Source: Pelagicoccus sp. SDUM812002
Lineage (GTDB): Bacteria > Verrucomicrobiota > Verrucomicrobiia > Opitutales > Opitutaceae
DNA length: 64,000 nt
Assembly (NCBI RefSeq): GCF_031127835.1
Contig: NZ_JARXHX010000011.1
Span: 1-64,000, forward strand
Direction: 5' to 3'
Shown here: positions 1-7,953 of the stretch, in pieces
How positions within the stretch are numbered: the stretch's first letter is position 1
Layout of the letters: every line of letters begins with the position of its first letter
The notes under the pieces: model-generated
The model's input: the letters and a program-made list of their open reading frames with translations, nothing else
Told to the model about the DNA's origin: nothing
Database searches by the model: none
Translations under genes and position numbers: made by a program

Positions 1-1
1 G

Positions 2-397
2 CTGCATCACAGTGACCGCGGGAGCACCTACACCGCGAAAGCCTACATGGAAACCTTGGAGAAGGTCGATGCGATCTCGAGCATGAGCCGAAAAGGCGAC
101 TGCTATGACAACGCGGCGATGGAGTCCTTCTTCGGCACTCTCAAGGCAGAATGGATCTGCTCGAAACAATATTCGGACTTAGCGCAATGCCGGTGCGATA
201 TATTTGAATACATAGAAGGCTTCTACAATACGCGAAGGATCCATACGTCCATCGGTATGTCACCGAAGCGTAAGCTCGAAGATCCTACCGGCGAACCTTC
301 CCGCAAGGCTCTTCGGCCTACGGCCTCATCCCCTTGCGGGAAGGTTGCTCTGGACACTCAACCTGAATCAACCAATAACCTAAACAGTAGAAACTAA
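2..397 (+). CDS. IS3-family transposase (OrfB), 5' end outside window
   Basis: C-terminal part of the DDE integrase-type transposase of an IS3-family element. The frame is open from the left window edge and starts in the catalytic core: the HHSDRG motif gives the second catalytic Asp, and the DNAAMESFFGTLK motif gives the catalytic Glu. The IHTSIGMSPKRKLE segment is the usual C-terminal signature (normally ..R.H..LGy.sP..fE). The first Asp and OrfA lie outside the window. After the normal family end the frame runs another ~30 codons through a strong palindrome before stopping, an unusual tail. The right inverted repeat and target duplication could not be located with certainty. Confidence 0.9.
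   Translation: MHHSDRGSTYTAKAYMETLEKVDAISSMSRKGDCYDNAAMESFFGTLKAEWICSKQYSDLAQCRCDIFEYIEGFYNTRRIHTSIGMSPKRKLEDPTGEPSRKALRPTASSPCGKVALDTQPESTNNLNSRN
294..346. repeat. 15-bp perfect inverted repeat in transposase tail
   Basis: AACCTTCCCGCAAGG at 294-308 is the exact reverse complement of 332-346. The 23-base spacer contains a second small palindrome, GGCC-TAC-GGCC. It could fold as a long cruciform or hairpin. It lies inside the last codons of the transposase, past the conserved domain. Confidence 0.75.
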
Positions 398-1369
398 GAG
401 CTGGACTACTGTCCAACGAAGCGAGGCAAGCTCACTCCGCCCCGGTAGCTCGCGATTTAAGACAGCTTCCCACGCGGCACCCTCAAATATTCGAACCCGA
501 GCTGGACAGAACAGATCGATACGTTTTTCCCGCTTGAAGACCTTAGCCTTCACCTCCACTGACTCCGCATTAGGATTCTGTAGTTCTGGCTCCAATACAC
601 GTTTATAACTCTTCTGCCCTACCTCGGCCTCACTACGCGTCACCGAGACTTCGCCTATACTCAATTCCAGATACTGGTGAGCGACCCTCTCTCCAAGTTC
701 ATTGCTCGGTACGAAATCGACAAAATCATGCGGCGGATGCGACTCCAGCTCGGCGACGAGCACTGACATCATGCTAAGCGGGTTGAGGCTATGCCCCTGA
801 GCCTGAACTGGATCGATTCCCACCAAAAGCGTCCCCGCCAGGCGAGCCTCCTGTGCCTTTCCACGCAGATCGTCTCTTTCTCCCGCAAAACGAATGGCAG
901 CTAAATAGTGATCGTAGGCGTCTCGCGCTTTGTATAAATCGCCTTCCTGCATCAGTGCATCCGCAAAACGGATACGGTCCTTAGCCGCGCTCGCCCGAGC
1001 CGATTCGATCTCGGAGTGATAATAGACTACCTCGATCCCCTCACGCCCTACAAAGGGTGTCAAGGCCGCTCGCGAGGATAAACCTTGCAGCACCTCGTAA
1101 GCCGCCAGAGCCCGCTCCCACCGAAACGGGTCGCTCGCGTTCTCCAACGCCTGCTGGGCCCTACCCAACCACTCAGTCCGGGCCTGTGGATAGGCCCGCA
1201 GAAATATGGCAGCTGCCTTCTCGTTCTCAGGCTTCCGGGCCAGTCGATCCGCCGACACGCGAGCCGCCTCTGCGAAATCCCCTTGCTTGAACGCCGACTC
1301 CCCCGTCTCGCAGCCAGAGAGAAGGAGAAGCCCACAAAATAGTAACAGGTAGAGGTAAAAGTGCTTCAA
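380..1369 (-). CDS. Predicted lipoprotein, TPR-like helical
   Basis: A signal peptide with a clear lipobox (LLLLSGC, Cys19-20) marks a membrane-anchored lipoprotein. Residues ~25-130 hold helix pairs rich in Ala, Glu and Arg that resemble degenerate TPR units (FKQGDFAEAARVSADRLARKPENEKAA). The C-terminal half has no family I recognise. The stop codon lies inside the transposase gene that converges on it, an 18-base overlap, so the last residues (VVQLLVSTV) may be encoded by insertion-sequence DNA and the natural C-terminus may be lost. There is no SD-like sequence strong enough to prove the start, but the signal peptide begins right at this Met. Confidence 0.75.
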   Translation of the reverse strand: MKHFYLYLLLFCGLLLLSGCETGESAFKQGDFAEAARVSADRLARKPENEKAAAIFLRAYPQARTEWLGRAQQALENASDPFRWERALAAYEVLQGLSSRAALTPFVGREGIEVVYYHSEIESARASAAKDRIRFADALMQEGDLYKARDAYDHYLAAIRFAGERDDLRGKAQEARLAGTLLVGIDPVQAQGHSLNPLSMMSVLVAELESHPPHDFVDFVPSNELGERVAHQYLELSIGEVSVTRSEAEVGQKSYKRVLEPELQNPNAESVEVKAKVFKREKRIDLFCPARVRIFEGAAWEAVLNRELPGRSELASLRWTVVQLLVSTV

Positions 1370-1868
1370 ACGAGAAAGGGGTTCATTGTTCAGTGGTTAC
1401 AGGCGGAGCTAGATGTTAGCCACGTCATGAGACGCTTCAAGTCACTAAGCTATTCATTATCGTGTCTTTCTAAAACCACCCCTTGAAAAGAGCTTTTCTC
1501 GACTAAATTGGCGAATCGAAAATCAGGACAGATGCGACCAACAAGGTGCGCAAAATAGAGTACGCTACGATCGCCCACTTCAAGGCAAAGACAGTCTACC
1601 TAACCTCAAGAGCTCGATAAAAACCGAGACCATGCATCGAACCAAATGTAACAACTAGGCCCCGTCATCAAAGGCCTCGAGTCCTTTCGCCTCATATTTT
1701 TCATCAACTAACTTTCGGGCAGCGATTCAGCTCATACTTGCTTTTTGGATACGCGTCAAGGTGTATGCAAAACATGCGAGATACACTGGTTTTTCGATAA
1801 AGTAGTTTGAGCAGACACCGATTTAAGCGCTGTCGCTGCGAAAACCGCAGCGACCAAAATTCAAAAAG
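1370..1868. other. 499-bp intergenic region, no gene seen
   Basis: The gap lies between the lipoprotein start and the TonB-domain gene, which are divergently arranged, so it should hold both promoters. I see no open frame with coding character in it. The only clear structure is the 9-bp hairpin at 1832-1854 next to the downstream start. Confidence 0.6.
1832..1854 (+). promoter_or_regulatory. 5' leader hairpin of TonB-domain gene
   Basis: GTCGCTGCG and CGCAGCGAC form a perfect 9-bp stem with the loop AAAAC, ending 14 bases before the start codon. There is no following T-run, so it is not a standard terminator. It could set translation or mRNA stability. Confidence 0.5.
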
Positions 1869-2411
1869 ATGTCTACTATGGGAACTCAGCTCAGAAGAGT
1901 CGCGCTCGCGGCTATTCTCTTAAGCTTGGCTTCTCTCACTCGCTTAGCCGCGGAAACCTTAGTGTCTACAGACGGCAACGTCTACGAAGGAACCATCGAC
2001 TACGCGAACGAGAAAGAAGTCACACTCAAAACCAGCGAGGGCGGTTTCGTCTCCGCTGCTATCGCCGATCTCGATTCGGATAGCTCTTCCACAGTCCAAA
2101 GATGGATGGAAGAAAATCCTGAATTGTGTGACGTGTATTCAACATGGGATCAAAAGCCTAGTGTCGTAAGAAGTCGCGTGGCTGTGACGCCTCCGCAGCT
2201 TAACGCTCCCGGCTTCAAGGGACTCGTCAGCCTCCAGGTGATCTTGGACGAAACGGGTAAAGTGAGCCACGCTGCCGTGTCTAAATCTACGCACGACGAA
2301 CTCGAAGACGCTGCTGTTGAAGCCATGCGGAAATGGTCGTTCAAGCCCGCTCAAGTGGCCGGCAAGAACGTCAAGGCCCGCATCGCGATCAGCTTCAAAT
2401 TCGAAGCTTAG
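1869..2411 (+). CDS. Exported TonB C-terminal domain protein
   Basis: Residues ~8-28 are a cleavable signal peptide ending in LAA/E. Residues ~30-75 form a small beta-rich segment (GNVYEGTIDYANEKEVTLKT, SAAIADLD). Residues ~100-180 are a TonB C-terminal domain: the GLVSLQVILDETGKV strand, then the EDAAVEAMRKWSFKPA helix typical of the TonB family, then a last strand. The N-terminal membrane anchor and Pro-rich linker of true TonB energy transducers are absent, so it is probably a periplasmic stand-alone member rather than an ExbBD partner. A second Met three codons in (1878) is an alternative start. Confidence 0.85.
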   Translation: MSTMGTQLRRVALAAILLSLASLTRLAAETLVSTDGNVYEGTIDYANEKEVTLKTSEGGFVSAAIADLDSDSSSTVQRWMEENPELCDVYSTWDQKPSVVRSRVAVTPPQLNAPGFKGLVSLQVILDETGKVSHAAVSKSTHDELEDAAVEAMRKWSFKPAQVAGKNVKARIAISFKFEA

Positions 2412-2440
2412 ATCCCTCGCTTAAAACAAATCGAAAACAA

Positions 2441-2472
2441 ACCGAGAAGAGCTTCTGCGAGCTCTTCTCGGT
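2441..2472. terminator. Bidirectional terminator hairpin
   Basis: ACCGAGAAGAGC (2441-2452) pairs perfectly with GCTCTTCTCGGT (2461-2472) around an 8-base loop. An A-rich stretch precedes it, giving a T-rich tail on the minus strand. It sits between two convergent genes. Confidence 0.8.
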
Positions 2473-2589
2473 GAGCGGTTACCAGCGTTTATTCACGCGC
2501 TCGCATCATTGCCAGGATATCGTACCCAAGTTTTCGATACAAAGCAGTTTTCCTAGCTCGATTTTTGAGAGTAGAGCCATCTGGGGCAA

Positions 2590-3018
2590 TCAGTCAATTT
2601 CCAGGTCAGCGATCCGCCAACGCTTGTTCTTGAATATCACCCTAGCCTTGAATTCTCCCCTCACGCCAGAAAGCGTTTCAATTCCTCCCTCTAGCTCCAC
2701 ACTCGTTCCTAGAAGCCCTTTTCGAATCTCGTAACCATAGAGCGAGTTGGAAATTGATAGATACTGGGAAAGCAGGTTCTGCTCACGGCGGTACAAGCGC
2801 TGCGTATCATAAGCAGCACGACGGGCATTGTCATCATAAGACTCCAACAAACCCGCCCCTCTTTGCGCATTGTTGTCCGCACCCGCTTGCAAGTAGTGAT
2901 CGACTGCGTTGATCGCTCCCTCAACCACCTCCCTTTCGGAAACCGCAAACAGTACTGGCCCAAGGATAGATAGGAGTAGGCCGAGCAGTGGATAACGGAA
3001 AAGGCGGTGGATTTGCAT
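2590..3018 (-). CDS. Small exported protein of unknown function
   Basis: The chosen start gives MQIHRLF followed by a hydrophobic segment (PLLGLLLSILGPVLFAV) that looks like a signal peptide or N-terminal anchor. The frame stays open 24 codons further upstream, but that extension is Ser-rich and would bury the signal. The mature part (~115 residues) has a helical half with VDHYLQAGADNNAQRGAGLL and RREQNLLSQYLSISNSLYGYE, then beta strands ending FKNKRWRIADLEID, a pattern seen in small NTF2-like or DUF4019-type exported proteins. No family assignment is made. Confidence 0.65.
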   Translation of the reverse strand: MQIHRLFRYPLLGLLLSILGPVLFAVSEREVVEGAINAVDHYLQAGADNNAQRGAGLLESYDDNARRAAYDTQRLYRREQNLLSQYLSISNSLYGYEIRKGLLGTSVELEGGIETLSGVRGEFKARVIFKNKRWRIADLEID

Positions 3019-3350
3019 AACCGTGAGAACGAGAACCGAAGATTTCGCGGATGGCGAAATGCTAAATAAGAGTAAGGCGCGCCGCGCCAACCAAGCCTAG
3101 CTCAAAGAGCAACAGTCGGGGAATCCCCGACGAATTCCGTCAAGCCACAACGGAAACCTCGCATGCTAAGTAATCGATACGCTTTCAGATTCCGTGTTCG
3201 CGATTTCGACTTGGGAATGTAGCGGAGCCCGTGAGCGACTGTTTCTCGTCTCCCCTAACACAAGCGCATTCAGCGCTAGCCTCCATTCGCCCACCTAATA
3301 ATTACCCTTTTGTATTTTATTCACTGTATTAGAGTGCGTGCCGGTCCACA

Positions 3351-4841
3351 GTGGACCGCATGGTTTCAGATCTGTCTACCACTACGCTGCCCAAGCTCAT
3401 CCAGGGCGGCATGGGCATCGCAATTTCCAGCTGGAAACTCGCTCGCGCCGTCGCAAGCCGCGGTCAGCTGGGAGTCGTCTCCGGTACCGCAATCGATCGC
3501 GTCATCGCATGCAGGCTCCAGGAAGGTGACCAAGACGGGAGCATCCGGCAAGCAGCGGAGTCGTTTCCCGACCAAGGTCTCGCCGCCCGTGTCCTCCAGC
3601 GCTGGTTCAAGCCGGAAGGGCTCGACCGGCCCGGCGCTTATAAGCCGGTTCCCCTCTTCAGCATCAGCCCACCGAAGTCCCTGCTCGAGCTCGCAACCTT
3701 CGCCTCGTTCTGCGAAGTTTGGCTCGCCAAGCACAAGGCCTCAGGCCCGGTGGGCATCAATCTGCTCGAGAAAATCCAAGCTCCGACATTGCCGATACTC
3801 TATGGAGCCCTTCTAGCAGGCGTCGACACGGTCCTTATGGGAGCCGGCATACCTCGTGATATTCCAGGCCTCATGGACCAGCTGTGCCAGCACGAGCCCT
3901 GCGATCTGCGGCTCACTGTCGAAAATGGTGAGGACGTCGCCATCCCCTTCGACCCCAGCATCGTCGAGGCCGACCTTCCCACCCTCGAGCGTCCCAAGTT
4001 TCTCGCCATTATCAGTTCCCACGTTCTCGCAATGTCGCTCGCCCGATCTGGCGGGGTAGACGGGTTCGTAGTGGAGGGTCCCATCGCTGGCGGTCACAAT
4101 GCAGGTCCACGGGGCTGGAAAGTAGAGAGCGGCGAAGACCCAACCTACGGTCCCAAGGACGAAGTCAACCTCGACCGCATCAAAGCCCTCGGCCTTCCCT
4201 TCTGGCTCGCCGGTGGCAAGGACGCATCCAGTTCAATCGCAGAAGCCGAAGAGCTCGGAGCTCAAGGCATCCAAGTCGGCACCGCTTTTGCATTCTGTTC
4301 GGAATCCGGCATGGAGCCCACGCTCCGACGCCGGGCTATCGCCTACGCACTCGCTGAAGATTTGGAAACGCGCACCGAAGGTCGCGGCTCCCCCACCGGG
4401 TATCCCTTCAAGACCCTTAACCTGAACGGCACCGAAGGCGGACGCGACGCTAGCGAGCGCGAGCGCCAAGCTTGTAACCATGGCTACCTGCGCACCGCTT
4501 ACCAAAAACCTGACGGTACCATCGGCTGGCGCTGCGCCGCCGAACCTGAAGCCGACTACGCGCGAAAAGGTGGCGATCCAGCGGACTGCGCAGGACGACG
4601 TTGCTTGTGTAATGGACTTTTGGCGACGGCGGGGTTTCCCCATGCGATGAAAAGCGGAGGCATCGAGTATCCCCTTGTCACCTCCGGTATCATGCGCGAC
4701 TTACCTCGTTTCCTGAGTGGCAAGTCCGATTACAGTGCCGATGACGTCCTTGACGAATTGGGTATCGAAAAGTCCGCAAAACCAGAACTCCCGATACGGC
4801 TAACCCACGAAGTTCAAAACGGGCCAGCCTACAGAGCATAA
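3351..4841 (+). CDS. Nitronate monooxygenase-like FMN oxidoreductase
   Basis: A TIM-barrel FMN enzyme of the nitronate monooxygenase (2-nitropropane dioxygenase) family, which oxidises alkyl nitronates or related substrates. Hallmarks are PKLIQGGMGIAIS near the N-terminus, the central VDGFVVEGPIAGGHNAG phosphate/flavin loop around residue 240, and the WLAGGKDASSS and GIQVGTAFAFC strands. At ~495 residues it is longer than the usual ~320-360. The extra C-terminal part carries several Cys (CNHGYLRTAY, WRCAAEP, CAGRRCLCNG) that might bind metal. Start is GTG at 3351 or ATG at 3360. It stands alone, followed after 48 bases by the FKBP gene. A second member of the family begins off the right edge of the window. 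Confidence 0.85.
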   Translation: MDRMVSDLSTTTLPKLIQGGMGIAISSWKLARAVASRGQLGVVSGTAIDRVIACRLQEGDQDGSIRQAAESFPDQGLAARVLQRWFKPEGLDRPGAYKPVPLFSISPPKSLLELATFASFCEVWLAKHKASGPVGINLLEKIQAPTLPILYGALLAGVDTVLMGAGIPRDIPGLMDQLCQHEPCDLRLTVENGEDVAIPFDPSIVEADLPTLERPKFLAIISSHVLAMSLARSGGVDGFVVEGPIAGGHNAGPRGWKVESGEDPTYGPKDEVNLDRIKALGLPFWLAGGKDASSSIAEAEELGAQGIQVGTAFAFCSESGMEPTLRRRAIAYALAEDLETRTEGRGSPTGYPFKTLNLNGTEGGRDASERERQACNHGYLRTAYQKPDGTIGWRCAAEPEADYARKGGDPADCAGRRCLCNGLLATAGFPHAMKSGGIEYPLVTSGIMRDLPRFLSGKSDYSADDVLDELGIEKSAKPELPIRLTHEVQNGPAYRA

Positions 4842-4889
4842 CAAAAATAGGCTGGTCTTTGCGACGATCACGTCATCGGCTAGTCGTCC

Positions 4890-5375
4890 ATGGCTCGCCC
4901 CTTTACATGCTTTCTATTCGCTTTGCTCGCAGCAGCGCTCTTCTTGGTTTCTGCAAAGCCAGCTCACCCTCGCACCCCTAGCAGACGCGCTGTCGAAAAA
5001 GCTTTTCTCGAGGAAAACGCGACAAAGCCTGGAATCATCAGTACTGGGTCCGGGCTGCAGTACGAGGTGCTGAGGGAGGGTTCAGGTAGCCACTTCCCGA
5101 AGTGGCGTGACACCGTAAGTATCCACCTGAAAGGTACGCTGTTAGATGGGACCGTATTCGAGAGTACCTTACATCGCGATCAACCCATATCAACGAAACT
5201 AAGCAAGTTGATCGAAGGTTGCGAAGAAGCGATCAAGCTAATGAACGTGGGAGACAGGTACCGTTTCTACATTCCCAGTAAACTCGGGTACGGGAGCGCC
5301 AGACAGGGAGATATACCTCCCTACTCCGTCTTGATCTTCGAAATCGAGCTCTTCGAGATAGTGGGCAAGCAGTGA
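4890..5375 (+). CDS. Exported FKBP-type peptidyl-prolyl isomerase
   Basis: Residues 1-23 are a signal peptide (FLFALLAAALFLVSAKPA). The FKBP fold occupies ~55-160: LQYEVLREGSG, DTVSIHLKGTLLDGTVFEST, the ligand loop IEGCEEAIKLMNVGDRYRFYIPSKLGYG, and the closing strand IPPYSVLIFEIELFEI. It should assist proline isomerisation and folding in the periplasm, like FkpA or Mip but without their N-terminal dimerisation domain. In many FKBPs the loop reads VIPGW; here it is KLIEGCEEA, a moderate change at the active-site floor. Confidence 0.92.
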   Translation: MARPFTCFLFALLAAALFLVSAKPAHPRTPSRRAVEKAFLEENATKPGIISTGSGLQYEVLREGSGSHFPKWRDTVSIHLKGTLLDGTVFESTLHRDQPISTKLSKLIEGCEEAIKLMNVGDRYRFYIPSKLGYGSARQGDIPPYSVLIFEIELFEIVGKQ

Positions 5376-5382
5376 GACAAAC

Positions 5383-6570
5383 CTAGGAGCGCCGTATCTG
5401 TATAACAGATACAACCCCTGCCACTAATACGAGCGGAAGGCAACTCATCAAGAGCACCGGCCAGCCAAAGCTATAGAGAAACCAACCTGCAGAAAGCGCC
5501 ACTACGGCCTGGCAACCGAATACCGTAAAGTCATTCGCGGCCTGAGCCTTGTAGCGTTCATTCCCCTGGTACGCCATCGGCAGCAAGGCGGTACCGCTGG
5601 CGAAGAGAAAATTCCAGCCAACGCCGAGCAGAATCAACGCTGCCCAGAAATGGACCAGCTCCTGTCCCTGCAGGCCAATCACCAAAACAATCGCGTAAGC
5701 GATCGTGCCCGATAACATCAGCTTGCCTGGACCAAATCGCTTCATCAACCATCCCGAAAACAGGCTCGGCAAAAACATGGCGATGATATGACCTTGGATC
5801 ACTCGCTTCGTATCCGATAGGCTAAATCCACACACTTCGTGCATCGTGATCGGAGTCGCCGTCATGATAAAACTCATCACCGCGTAGCTCAGGGCAGCTG
5901 CTGAGACAGCTATCAGAAAAGCGGGTGACTTGACGATGTTTCGCAGCGACCGATCTGCGACTAAACTCGTTTCGAACCTCCGTTCGGGCTCCTTAAAAAA
6001 CGAGAAAAGCACGATCGCTAACACCAACACACCACTTAGAAGGGCGAAGGATCCGGCAAACCCATGGGGAGATGCGAAGAGGTCCCGCCCCGAGGCCCCG
6101 ATTTCCGGTCCGAGGTAAGCCGCCACCAATCCTCCCGTCATGAAAGCTGACAAGGCTGGACCGTAATTGGCCGGATCCTTCACGCTCTCCAACGCGGCGA
6201 ATCGAAACTGTTGACCGAAAGCGGACGCAACTCCCATGCAATAGGATGAACCCAGCAAAAAAGGGAACGAAGCCGAACGCGCTGCGAGGAAACCCAGCAA
6301 GCAAGCGAGCAAGCCAAAACTAAACCCAACAAAACCTCCTTTCTTGCGGCCCCAACGCTTCATTACGAAGGCCACCGGAATCGTCGAAGATGCCGTCCCC
6401 ACAACCACCAAGGCTATCGGCAAAGTCACCCAAGATTCGTCCGGAGCGATCTTGGCCGCCAGTAAGCTGCTGACTAAGATCATCATCGGAACCATAGACA
6501 TTGCCAAAGATTGGCTAGCAGCGAGGATCCATACATTCGCCGGAAGAGACTTTAAGGAGTCGAAATTCAT
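5383..6570 (-). CDS. MFS transporter, 12 membrane segments
   Basis: Hydrophobic along its length with about twelve membrane helices and the MFS loop between helices 2 and 3 (VMKRWGRKKGG). Residues ~195-215 form the charged central loop (FFKEPERRFETSLVADRSLR) and a repeat of the loop motif, MKRFGPGKLM, follows in the second half. The order of helices resembles YnfM/efflux-type single-component carriers; the substrate cannot be read from the sequence. It is convergent with the FKBP gene and divergent from the next gene. Confidence 0.85.
   Translation of the reverse strand: MNFDSLKSLPANVWILAASQSLAMSMVPMMILVSSLLAAKIAPDESWVTLPIALVVVGTASSTIPVAFVMKRWGRKKGGFVGFSFGLLACLLGFLAARSASFPFLLGSSYCMGVASAFGQQFRFAALESVKDPANYGPALSAFMTGGLVAAYLGPEIGASGRDLFASPHGFAGSFALLSGVLVLAIVLFSFFKEPERRFETSLVADRSLRNIVKSPAFLIAVSAAALSYAVMSFIMTATPITMHEVCGFSLSDTKRVIQGHIIAMFLPSLFSGWLMKRFGPGKLMLSGTIAYAIVLVIGLQGQELVHFWAALILLGVGWNFLFASGTALLPMAYQGNERYKAQAANDFTVFGCQAVVALSAGWFLYSFGWPVLLMSCLPLVLVAGVVSVIQIRRS
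5394..5412. terminator. Terminator-like hairpin between convergent genes
   Basis: GTATCTGT and ACAGATAC pair perfectly around the loop ATA, 19 bases after the FKBP stop and inside the last codons of the convergent MFS gene. There is no clear T-run. Confidence 0.45.
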
Positions 6571-6651
6571 TCGACCTCAAATAATCGGGACCAACTCCGG
6601 ACTGCGAGGATGATTGTAAATCTACCACAAATGCTTGCAAAAGCGATATTC

Positions 6652-6663
6652 CTACATATGTAG
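6652..6663. promoter_or_regulatory. 12-bp palindrome upstream of start
   Basis: CTACATATGTAG is a perfect palindrome ending 6 bases before the start at 6670, in the 99-bp gap between two divergent genes. It could be an operator. A downstream role in translation is also possible. Confidence 0.35.
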
Positions 6664-6669
6664 TACTTT

Positions 6670-7356
6670 ATGTTCTTAAAAGCAATCATTTGGGGCCTGC
6701 TCCTTTGTGGTGTCGCTATTCTCGGAAACGAAACGCAACAGAGATACCTCGCTGCCAAGCTCAACGCAGAGCATTACCAAGACACCCCACTTGGTATCCA
6801 TAAATCCGGCACGATTCTAAAGTTCACTGCCAAGGCCGAATTCGAGTTCCCCCTCCTACCCGCGATCACCGCCGCCTACGAAAACGGATTTTCCGACTCA
6901 CTCATCCACTACCTATCGCATCATCACCAGAAAGTCGTCTCCTACTGGGAAACGCCACCTGAGCTAAGGTTCGAGCTGGACCGGCTCACCAATCGACTCA
7001 TCAAGGAACGCGTCTTCACCGTCGTAGAACCGATCACTGGACAGAGACACGACAGATTCCAAATCCTTCCAGAGTCCGAAGAATATTACTTCGCTTACGC
7101 CTACGAGAACGGCAACACGTTCTACGAGGAAGAGAAATACGATTCGTACAGCTACCCGATCTGCGGACTCATGCTTGCACACATAGATTTCGCTATATAC
7201 TTCGAAGAAACACCTATCGGAGTCATGTACTCTTGCGACCACTGGAACCAAGCACCCACTGCTCCAGAACTTACCGTAGCCCTGGACAAAGCCGAGCCAG
7301 ACCTCTCCACAGACTTCCTACGAATCCTAGCTAATCCAGACCCGACCGTTTACTAG
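6670..7356 (+). CDS. Exported protein of unknown function
   Basis: Residues 1-18 (FLKAIIWGLLLCGVAILG) look like a signal peptide or anchor. The remaining ~210 residues are rich in Tyr, Glu and His (SLIHYLSHHHQKVV, ESEEYYFAYAYENGNTFYEEEKYDSY) and contain no family I know. The next gene follows after 15 bases on the same strand, so the two are probably co-transcribed. Function is unassigned. Confidence 0.65.
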   Translation: MFLKAIIWGLLLCGVAILGNETQQRYLAAKLNAEHYQDTPLGIHKSGTILKFTAKAEFEFPLLPAITAAYENGFSDSLIHYLSHHHQKVVSYWETPPELRFELDRLTNRLIKERVFTVVEPITGQRHDRFQILPESEEYYFAYAYENGNTFYEEEKYDSYSYPICGLMLAHIDFAIYFEETPIGVMYSCDHWNQAPTAPELTVALDKAEPDLSTDFLRILANPDPTVY

Positions 7357-7371
7357 GCTTGTATCCACTAT

Positions 7372-7818
7372 TTGGTTATACGTAATTCATCACGCTTGCT
7401 CGCAGACGAGCTATCTGAGAGCTTTGGAATTGTGACCCGACTCTCTAACACCCCAAAGCTGGTACGAACCCGCCTAGCGTTCCTCGCTATCATCACTGTG
7501 ATCCTCGGGCTCCTCTCCCGACTTTATCCGATCGCTGGCAACTACCCAGGCGACGCACTTTGGGCTACCTTAGTATATTTTCTCTGGACCTTCCTCCTAC
7601 CGCGTCGGCCCTATCTCCTCCACCTCCTTTTGGCCGCCACCACAGCAGTTTGCGTCGAATTCGCCCAACTCTACCAGGCGCCATGGATTGACAGCCTTCG
7701 CCAAACCTTGCCCGGCAGGCTCGTCCTCGGTTCCGGTTTCGATCCCAAAGACCTTGTCGCCTACGCGATCGGTTGCTTCCTCGGATCGCTCTGTGTGCGG
7801 GTCGTTATCCCGAAGTAG
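7372..7818 (+). CDS. DUF2809 family membrane protein
   Basis: A small integral membrane protein with four predicted helices. The family signature is visible: LSRLYPIAGNYPGDALWATLVYFLWTFLL, then FAQLYQAPWIDSLRQT and the GSGFDPKDLVAYAIGCFLG end. DUF2809 proteins are found widely in Bacteroidota and Verrucomicrobiota; their role is unknown. The longest frame begins at a TTG; a GTG at 7432 would remove a poorly conserved 20-residue leader and may be the true start. Confidence 0.8.
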   Translation: MVIRNSSRLLADELSESFGIVTRLSNTPKLVRTRLAFLAIITVILGLLSRLYPIAGNYPGDALWATLVYFLWTFLLPRRPYLLHLLLAATTAVCVEFAQLYQAPWIDSLRQTLPGRLVLGSGFDPKDLVAYAIGCFLGSLCVRVVIPK

Positions 7819-7838
7819 TTCAGGATCCTCGTCCTGAA
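7819..7838. terminator. Hairpin after DUF2809 gene
   Basis: TTCAGGA and TCCTGAA pair perfectly across a 6-base loop immediately after the stop codon. There is no T-run, so termination efficiency is doubtful. Confidence 0.4.
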
Positions 7839-7953
7839 TACGAAAAGGCCGCGAACTGGATAATATTGTTCGCACAAAAGAACGGCTTGTTTCGACTTCC
7901 AAGATTTGCACAGATGGCTACATTCGGTGGAGTTTTAGTGCCCCCCCCAGACC

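Noticed and set aside
1-420. Complete IS element with defined ends
   Set aside because: The left part is outside the window and no convincing right terminal repeat or target duplication could be fixed.
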